Source: Arthrobacter sp. Y81
Lineage (GTDB): Bacteria; Actinomycetota; Actinomycetes; Actinomycetales; Micrococcaceae
DNA: 36,576 nucleotides
Reading direction: 5' to 3'
Assembly (NCBI RefSeq): GCF_002929335.1
Contig: NZ_PJIL01000029.1
Span: 1 to 36,576, forward strand
Positions 31,032 to 36,576 of the stretch are shown piece by piece. Within the stretch, counting starts at the first letter, position 1; every line of letters begins with the position of its first letter. The translations under genes were made by a program, and so were the position numbers. Under the pieces are notes generated by a model. That model did no database searches and was not told where the DNA came from. It saw nothing but the letters and a program-made list of their open reading frames with translations.

Positions 31032-32801
31032 ATGGACGTCACAGCAGACGGTTCAGACAGCTATGTGATCGGCGTCGACTATGGCACGCTGTCCGGGCGG
31101 GCCGTGGTGGTCCGCGTCCGGGACGGCAAGGAACTGGGCAGCGGCGTATTTGAGTACCCCCATGCCGTGGTCACCGATGCGCTCCCGGCCGATCTGGCGG
31201 GTTTGGCTGACGGAGCAGGTGGAGCGTCCGCCCGCCTGCCCGGCGAATGGGCCCTGCAGGTGCCCAACGACTACCGCGAGGTGCTCCGCCGGGCCGTGCC
31301 CGCGGCCATCGCCGACGCCGGGATCGACCCCGCCGCCGTGGTGGGCATCGCCACCGACTTCACGGCCTGCACCATGGTCCCCGTCAAGGGCGACGGCACA
31401 CCGCTGAACGAGCTTCCCGGATTCGCCAACCGCCCGCACGCCTACGTGAAGCTGTGGCGCCACCATGCCGCCCAGCCGCAGGCGGACCGCATCAATGCCC
31501 TGGCCGCGGAACTCGGCGAAAACTGGCTGCCGCGCTACGGCGGGCTGATCTCCTCCGAATGGGAGTTCGCCAAGGGCCTGCAACTGCTGGAGGAGGACCC
31601 GGAGGCCTACGCCGCCATGGACCACTGGGTGGAGGCGGCTGACTGGATCGTCTGGCAGCTGTGCGGCAACTACGTCCGCAACGCGTGCACCGCCGGGTAC
31701 AAGGGCATCTACCAGGACGGCCGCTACCCGTCCGAGGAATTCCTGTCCGCCCTGAACCCGGACTTCAAGGATTTTGTCAGCGCCAAGCTGGCGCACACCA
31801 TCGGCCGGCTCGGCGATGCAGCCGGCTACCTGACGGCCGAGGCCGCAGCCTGGACCGGGCTGCCGGAAGGCATCGCCGTCGCGGTGGGCAACGTGGACGC
31901 CCACGTCACGGCGCCCGCAGCGAAGGCCGTTGAGCCCGGGCAGCTGGTGGCCATCATGGGAACCTCCACCTGCCACGTTATGAACGGTGCCGAGCTGCGT
32001 GAAGTGCCGGGCATGTGCGGCGTGGTGGACGGCGGAATCGTCGACGGACTGTGGGGCTACGAAGCCGGGCAAAGCGGCGTGGGGGACATCTTCGGCTGGT
32101 TCACCAACAACGGCGTCCCGCCCGAATACCACCAGGCGGCGGACGCGGCAGGCCTGGGCATCCACGAGTACCTCACGGAACTTGCCTCCCGCCAGGCCAT
32201 CGGCGAACACGGGCTCATTGCCCTGGACTGGCACTCCGGCAACCGTTCGGTGCTGGTGGACCACGAACTTTCCGGCGTCGTGGTGGGCCAGACCCTGGCC
32301 ACCAGGCCCGAAGACACCTACCGGGCTTTGCTGGAAGCCACGGCCTTCGGCACGCGCACCATCGTGGACGCCTTCCGAAACTCGGGAGTGCCGGTCAGGG
32401 AATTCATCGTGGCCGGCGGCCTGCTGAAGAACAAGCTGCTCATGCAGATCTACGCGGACATCACCGGCCTGCCGCTCTCCACCATCGGCTCGACCCAGGG
32501 GCCCGCGCTGGGCTCGGCCATCCACGCCGCCGTGGCCGCAGGTCATTACGCGGATATCCGCGCCGCTGCCGCTGCCATGGGATCGGAGCCCGGCAGCATC
32601 TATATTCCCATTCCGGAAAATGTCGCCGCATACGAAAAGCTCTTCCAGGAGTACCGCACGCTGCACGACTATTTCGGCCGCGGCACCAATAGCGTGATGC
32701 ACCGCCTCAAGGCCATCCAGCGTGCGGCCAGGCCGTCATTTGCCGCCGCCGGCGCCCCGCAGCAGAACGCCGACTCCGCCGCAGAGGAAGTGTCCGCATG
32801 A
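31032..32801 (+). CDS. araB: Ribulokinase AraB
   Basis: 589 aa from the ATG at 31032 (GGAGGA 5 bases upstream); a TTG at 31020 overlaps that site. FGGY-family sugar kinase: the phosphate loop is GVDYGTLSGRAVV near the N-terminus, then DFTACTMVPV, GNVDAHVTAPAA and the C-terminal VAGGLLKNKLLMQIYADI. It phosphorylates L-ribulose to L-ribulose 5-phosphate in the cytoplasm. First gene of araB-araD-araA. Its stop overlaps the araD start (ATGA). Confidence 0.96.
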   Translation: MDVTADGSDSYVIGVDYGTLSGRAVVVRVRDGKELGSGVFEYPHAVVTDALPADLAGLADGAGGASARLPGEWALQVPNDYREVLRRAVPAAIADAGIDPAAVVGIATDFTACTMVPVKGDGTPLNELPGFANRPHAYVKLWRHHAAQPQADRINALAAELGENWLPRYGGLISSEWEFAKGLQLLEEDPEAYAAMDHWVEAADWIVWQLCGNYVRNACTAGYKGIYQDGRYPSEEFLSALNPDFKDFVSAKLAHTIGRLGDAAGYLTAEAAAWTGLPEGIAVAVGNVDAHVTAPAAKAVEPGQLVAIMGTSTCHVMNGAELREVPGMCGVVDGGIVDGLWGYEAGQSGVGDIFGWFTNNGVPPEYHQAADAAGLGIHEYLTELASRQAIGEHGLIALDWHSGNRSVLVDHELSGVVVGQTLATRPEDTYRALLEATAFGTRTIVDAFRNSGVPVREFIVAGGLLKNKLLMQIYADITGLPLSTIGSTQGPALGSAIHAAVAAGHYADIRAAAAAMGSEPGSIYIPIPENVAAYEKLFQEYRTLHDYFGRGTNSVMHRLKAIQRAARPSFAAAGAPQQNADSAAEEVSA

Positions 32802-33478
32802 GCAACCTGCTGGAAACCATCGCGCAGGTCCGTCGCGAGGTCTGCGAACTGCATGCCGAGCTCACCCGCTACGAACTGGTGGTGTGGACGGCCGGCAACG
32901 TCTCCGCGCGTATTCCCGGCCATGACCTGATGGTCATCAAGCCCTCCGGAGTCTCCTACGCGGACCTTACGCCCGAGAGCATGGTTGTCACAGACCTCTA
33001 CGGCACCCCCGCGGAGGGCGAGTGGGGCAACCCGCCGTTCGCGCCGTCGTCGGACACCGCGGCGCATGCATACGTCTATCGGCATATGCCGGAAGTGGGC
33101 GGCGTGGTGCACACACACTCCACCTACGCCACGGCGTGGGCTGCCCGCGGCGAAGCGATCCCGTGCGTGCTGACCATGATGAGCGACGAGTTCGGCGGGA
33201 GTATTCCGGTGGGCCCGTTCGCGCTGATCGGGGACGACTCGATCGGCCAGGGAATCGTCGAAACCCTCCGGAACTCCACCTCACCGGCGGTACTGATGCA
33301 GAACCACGGACCGTTCACCATCGGCAAGGACGCCCGCTCCGCCGTGAAGGCCGCCGTGATGTGCGAGGAAGTGGCACGCACCGTCCATATTTCCCGCCAG
33401 CTGGGCGAACCGCTGCCCATCGACCAGGACAGCATCGATTCCCTCTACGCCCGCTACCAGAACGTCTACGGCCAGTAG
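32798..33478 (+). CDS. araD: L-ribulose-5-phosphate 4-epimerase AraD
   Basis: 226 aa, start overlapping the araB stop. Class II aldolase fold with GNVSARIPG and the IKPSG phosphate loop. The metal histidines are His105 and His107 in VVHTHSTYATAW; the third is expected in a later GHSIG-like region, here read in VLMQNHGPFTIG. The loop APSSDTAAHAYVY is typical of AraD. It converts L-ribulose 5-phosphate to D-xylulose 5-phosphate, feeding the pentose phosphate pathway. Distinguished from fuculose aldolase by context. Confidence 0.95.
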   Translation: MSNLLETIAQVRREVCELHAELTRYELVVWTAGNVSARIPGHDLMVIKPSGVSYADLTPESMVVTDLYGTPAEGEWGNPPFAPSSDTAAHAYVYRHMPEVGGVVHTHSTYATAWAARGEAIPCVLTMMSDEFGGSIPVGPFALIGDDSIGQGIVETLRNSTSPAVLMQNHGPFTIGKDARSAVKAAVMCEEVARTVHISRQLGEPLPIDQDSIDSLYARYQNVYGQ

Positions 33479-33511
33479 CGCCGCAGCCCACCCGCTTTGT
33501 CAGGAGAACCC

Positions 33512-35047
33512 ATGAGCAACGCCAACAACACGTCCGCCAACAGAACTTCGCTCAGCCAGTACGAGGTCTGGTTCCTCACCGGCAGCCAGCACCTGTACGG
33601 CGAGGACGTCCTCAAGCAGGTCGCAGCGCAGTCGCAGGAGATTGCCGCCGCGCTGAACGCGTCCTCCGATGTCCCGGTCAAGGTGGTCTGGAAGCCCGTC
33701 CTCACCGACTCGGAGGCCATCCGCCGGACCGCGCTGGAAGCCAACTCCGATGATTCGGTGATCGGCGTGACGGCCTGGATGCACACGTTCAGCCCGGCCA
33801 AGATGTGGATCCAGGGCCTGGACCTGCTGCGCAAGCCGCTCCTGCACCTGCACACCCAGGCGAACGTTGAGTTGCCCTGGGCGGACATCGACTTCGACTT
33901 CATGAACCTGAACCAAGCAGCCCACGGTGACCGTGAGTTCGGCTACATCCAGTCGCGCCTGGGCATTCCCCGCAAGACCGTGGTGGGCCACGTATCCAAC
34001 CCGGAGGTCTCCCGCCAGGTGGGCGTGTGGCAGCGCGCCTCGGCCGGCTGGGCCGCCGTCCGCACGCTTAAGCTGACCCGCTTCGGCGACAACATGCGCA
34101 ACGTGGCCGTCACCGAAGGCGACAAGACCGAAGCCGAGCTGCGCTTCGGCGTCTCGGTCAACACCTGGTCAGTCAACGAGCTCGCCTACGCCGTACACGG
34201 CGCGGCCGAGTCCGACGTAGACGCCCTGGTGGCGGAGTATGAGCGCCTTTACGAGGTGGTGCCGGAACTGAAGGCCGGGGGAGCGCGGCACGAATCGCTG
34301 CGCTACAGCGCACGGATCGAACTGGGCCTGCGCAGCTTCCTCGAAGCCAACGGCTCGGCCGCCTTCACCACCTCCTTCGAGGACCTGGGCGAACTGCGCC
34401 AGCTGCCCGGCATGGCCGTGCAGCGGCTGATGGCCGACGGCTACGGCTTCGGCGCCGAGGGCGACTGGAAGACCGCCATCCTGGTCCGCGCCGCCAAGGT
34501 CATGGGCTCTGGCCTCCCCGGCGGTGCCTCCCTGATGGAGGACTACACCTACCACCTGACGCCCGGCCAGGAGAAGATCCTGGGTGCGCACATGCTCGAG
34601 GTCTGCCCGTCGCTGACCGCCACGAAGCCGCGCGTCGAAATCCACCCGCTGGGCATCGGCGGCAAGGAAGACCCCGTCCGCATGGTGTTCGACACCGACG
34701 CCGGCCCGGGAGTCGTGGTGGCCCTGTCCGACATGCGTGACCGCTTCCGCCTGGTGGCAAACGCCGTCGACGTGGTCGACCTGGACGAACCGCTGCCCAA
34801 CCTGCCCGTGGCCCGGGCGCTCTGGTCACCCAAACCCGACTTCGCCACCTCCGCCGCGGCGTGGCTCACTGCCGGGGCAGCGCACCACACGGTGCTCTCC
34901 ACCGCCGTCGGTATGGACGTCTTCGAGGACTTCGCCGAGATTGCGAAGACCGAACTGCTGACCATCGACGAAGGCACCACCATCAAACAGTTCAAGAAGG
35001 AACTGAACTGGAATGCCGCCTACTACAAGCTGGCCGGCGGGCTGTAG
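33512..35047 (+). CDS. araA: L-arabinose isomerase AraA
   Basis: 511 aa from the ATG at 33512; CAGGAG lies 5 bases upstream, and an earlier in-frame codon at 33497 sits before that site. Family wording is clear: VWFLTGSQHLYGEDVL, FSPAKMWIQGL, LHTQANVELPW, and MNLNQAAHGDREFGYI. GLPGGASLMEDYTYHL carries the metal-binding part and HHTVLSTAVG is near the C-terminus. It interconverts L-arabinose and L-ribulose using Mn2+. It is the first enzyme of the pathway but the last gene of the operon. No arabinose transporter is in the window. Confidence 0.97.
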   Translation: MSNANNTSANRTSLSQYEVWFLTGSQHLYGEDVLKQVAAQSQEIAAALNASSDVPVKVVWKPVLTDSEAIRRTALEANSDDSVIGVTAWMHTFSPAKMWIQGLDLLRKPLLHLHTQANVELPWADIDFDFMNLNQAAHGDREFGYIQSRLGIPRKTVVGHVSNPEVSRQVGVWQRASAGWAAVRTLKLTRFGDNMRNVAVTEGDKTEAELRFGVSVNTWSVNELAYAVHGAAESDVDALVAEYERLYEVVPELKAGGARHESLRYSARIELGLRSFLEANGSAAFTTSFEDLGELRQLPGMAVQRLMADGYGFGAEGDWKTAILVRAAKVMGSGLPGGASLMEDYTYHLTPGQEKILGAHMLEVCPSLTATKPRVEIHPLGIGGKEDPVRMVFDTDAGPGVVVALSDMRDRFRLVANAVDVVDLDEPLPNLPVARALWSPKPDFATSAAAWLTAGAAHHTVLSTAVGMDVFEDFAEIAKTELLTIDEGTTIKQFKKELNWNAAYYKLAGGL

Positions 35048-35066
35048 CAGCTAACGTTTTCCTGCC

Positions 35067-35103
35067 CGGAGCGGGCTTGGCGGGTCCCGCCACGCCCGCT
35101 CCG
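35067..35103 (+). terminator. Terminator hairpin after araA
   Basis: The outer stem cggagcgggc (35067-35076) pairs with gcccgctccg (35094-35103), and the interior tggcggg-t-cccgcca forms a second stem. There is no T-tract. It lies 19 bases after the araA stop. Confidence 0.75.
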
Positions 35104-35177
35104 ATTCAGTTTCAATCCGCGAAGTATCACTTTTTCTAGGCAATGACACAAGCATTTAATGCAGAGACTCGTGCCGC

Positions 35178-36548
35178 CTATCCTGAGCCGCAAGCCCGAG
35201 TCGCCGTGTTAGCTTCGGGTGTCGAACTGACATACACGATTCGGTAGTCCTTCAACGGATGCTGAGAAACTGAACCTGCAACATCGTTGGGTTCGCCGGT
35301 TGGGGAGCGGGGGACAGTGGTCAGGAGAGAGTTCTTGATCGAAATTACCCACACAGGCTTCATCGAAGTTTCCTGGACCAGGCCGATACAGGCCGCTCCG
35401 GGGAAGCTGCCTTGAGCGTGATTTGCGGTTCCATCGGCCAGTAGGCCCCTTCCTGACTGCTGGATGCTGCCAAGAATGCTCACCAGAGCTGTCATAGCAA
35501 GGACACAGATGGTGAGCACCATGAACCCTGAAGGGAAACCGCTACGACTGGTCACGAGCACGCAAAGGGCCACGAGCGCGCCGACCACCAAACCGGCGAC
35601 GAGTAGAGGCATGGCGAGGGACACGCTTCCGGTCCACTCGACATCATCGGCGAGCTGCGGCACACCAAGACCTTCGAGGTACACCCATACGGGAATCTTC
35701 AAAATCAGTGAAAAAACTAGAACTACAGTCCCGATGCTGAGTACGGCGCGTGGCAGTCTTTTCACGTTCATCAGGCGCGTCAGATCGAAGAGAGCGGCGG
35801 CGATAAATATCAGGGCAACAACTGCCATGGCTGCGAAAAACATCGGTAGATCCTGCCGCGCTGAAATCACCAGCGACCGGATCCCGCCGACTGAGGCGAT
35901 CACGGCGATCGGCACGAGCAGTAATAAAGTCAGTGCCCAAGCCAAGTATCCGACCTGTCCGAAGAACTTCAGCCCTCGGTCAGGTTGGTTAACAGGCCAA
36001 GAACGGCGTTGGGCCTGTACCTTCGCAGATTCTGTCTTTGCCAGCTTTCGAAACCAGATCATGCCGTAGTTCAGCCCGGTTTCGGACTTCCAAATTTTCC
36101 ATAGCCAGAACCAGACCGAAAGCAGCGCGATCCGCAAACACTCGATTCCGACTATGGGGATGATCATTGCGACGAATACCAGCGACTGTAAAGCTGATGG
36201 TTCGGCGGCCAGGAATGCCGGGCCCACGACGGGGATTTCCTTAAGGAAATCAAAGGCAAAGAAGGCAAACACCGCAGAAGCCGTTGCCCAGACAATGAGA
36301 AGGGGCCACAGGCCCTTGTCCACTGAACGTCCCAACGGCCGCAGTGCGTGATTCCGCGCCGTCCTATTATCCGGAACGACCAGGCCTCCCGGAGCCAGCT
36401 CGGACCATATGAAGTTACTGGAATTGCGGTCCCCGTAGACAGCAGGAGTGCGCCGCAGAAGGGCTGCCGAGACAGGGACCCCACTGTTATTCAAGTCCAT
36501 GAGTATTTGAAGGTTTGGAAGCCACCCGATATTGCCTTTCGGGGCCAT
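35178..36548 (-). CDS. Multi-pass membrane protein, unknown, possibly incomplete
   Basis: 456 aa from the ATG at 36548, but there is no ribosome site and the frame stays open to the window edge (36576). The true start may therefore lie outside. About seven or eight hydrophobic helices are seen, such as LWPLLIVWATASAVFAFFAF, ALTLLLLVPIAVIASVGGI, LPMFFAAMAVVALIFIAAAL, VLSIGTVVLVFSLILKI and LLVAGLVVGALVALCVLV. The N-terminal 75 and C-terminal 100 residues are soluble. The C-terminus ends TRACGSG. GC content and codon use are clearly lower than in the ara genes, suggesting transfer. I do not recognise the family. Confidence 0.7.
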   Translation of the reverse strand: MAPKGNIGWLPNLQILMDLNNSGVPVSAALLRRTPAVYGDRNSSNFIWSELAPGGLVVPDNRTARNHALRPLGRSVDKGLWPLLIVWATASAVFAFFAFDFLKEIPVVGPAFLAAEPSALQSLVFVAMIIPIVGIECLRIALLSVWFWLWKIWKSETGLNYGMIWFRKLAKTESAKVQAQRRSWPVNQPDRGLKFFGQVGYLAWALTLLLLVPIAVIASVGGIRSLVISARQDLPMFFAAMAVVALIFIAAALFDLTRLMNVKRLPRAVLSIGTVVLVFSLILKIPVWVYLEGLGVPQLADDVEWTGSVSLAMPLLVAGLVVGALVALCVLVTSRSGFPSGFMVLTICVLAMTALVSILGSIQQSGRGLLADGTANHAQGSFPGAACIGLVQETSMKPVWVISIKNSLLTTVPRSPTGEPNDVAGSVSQHPLKDYRIVYVSSTPEANTATRACGSG

Positions 36549-36576
36549 TGATATTGCCGGTGGGGGCCAGTGGCCG

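Noticed and set aside
31053..32702. 549-codon open frame on the minus strand opposite araB
   Set aside because: Mirror of araB codon bias, no domain, no ribosome site; araB is unmistakable on the plus strand.
1..36576. CRISPR array, insertion sequence, prophage or attachment site
   Set aside because: No spaced direct repeats, transposase or integrase was seen, and no duplicated tRNA-Lys 3' end is present in the window.

Overview
The window is high-GC actinobacterial DNA. Gene order, GC-rich third codon positions and protein wording (short ArgA, FNR-ferredoxin/desaturase pair, ClpC/MutY/DisA/RadA set) point to Arthrobacter/Pseudarthrobacter or a close member of the Micrococcaceae. That placement is inferred from recognised proteins, not from a search. 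Almost all of the window is ordinary chromosome. No phage, insertion sequence or CRISPR array was found. The last 1.4 kb is visibly lower in GC and is the most accessory-looking part.

Layout. 1-195: 3' end of clpC. 359-3026: an S9 serine peptidase and a short ArgA-type acetyltransferase. 3027-3488: a gene-poor gap with a palindrome over a possible promoter, a candidate 54-codon ORF and a terminator. 3489-5805: dhaK-dhaL-dhaM, a PEP-dependent dihydroxyacetone kinase operon with overlapping genes. 5811-9283: a small lipoprotein, mutY, an anchored membrane protein and disA. 9610-11223: prfC. 11273-14888: a PucR-type regulator divergent from a ferredoxin-reductase/fatty-acid-desaturase pair. 14937-18159 (minus strand): a FUSC-like membrane protein, radA and a methyltransferase.

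18396-24293 is a phosphate block. pstS-pstC-pstA-pstB on the plus strand faces a PhoU-like DUF47 gene plus a PiT permease on the minus strand. A long palindrome separates the two groups; a second copy lies between the membrane-protein gene and disA. Upstream of DUF47-pit is an RNA-like element that folds as a four-way junction. Next come a conserved hypothetical gene, tRNA-Lys(TTT) with a strong terminator, a LigB/YgiD-type dioxygenase, and an SDR gene divergent from a TetR-like gene whose N-terminal coding frame lacks a start codon. A membrane-anchored substrate-binding/VWA fusion follows.

29877-35047 is an L-arabinose block: a LacI-family regulator, then araB-araD-araA. A perfect 16-bp palindrome overlaps the araB promoter. 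The window ends with a multi-pass membrane protein of unknown function on the minus strand, whose reading frame is still open at the window edge.

The most interesting items are the four-way-junction element (24409-24502), the two-copy dispersed palindrome (8142-8199 and 22593-22654), the 3040-3375 mini-locus, the TetR start problem and the SBP-VWA fusion.
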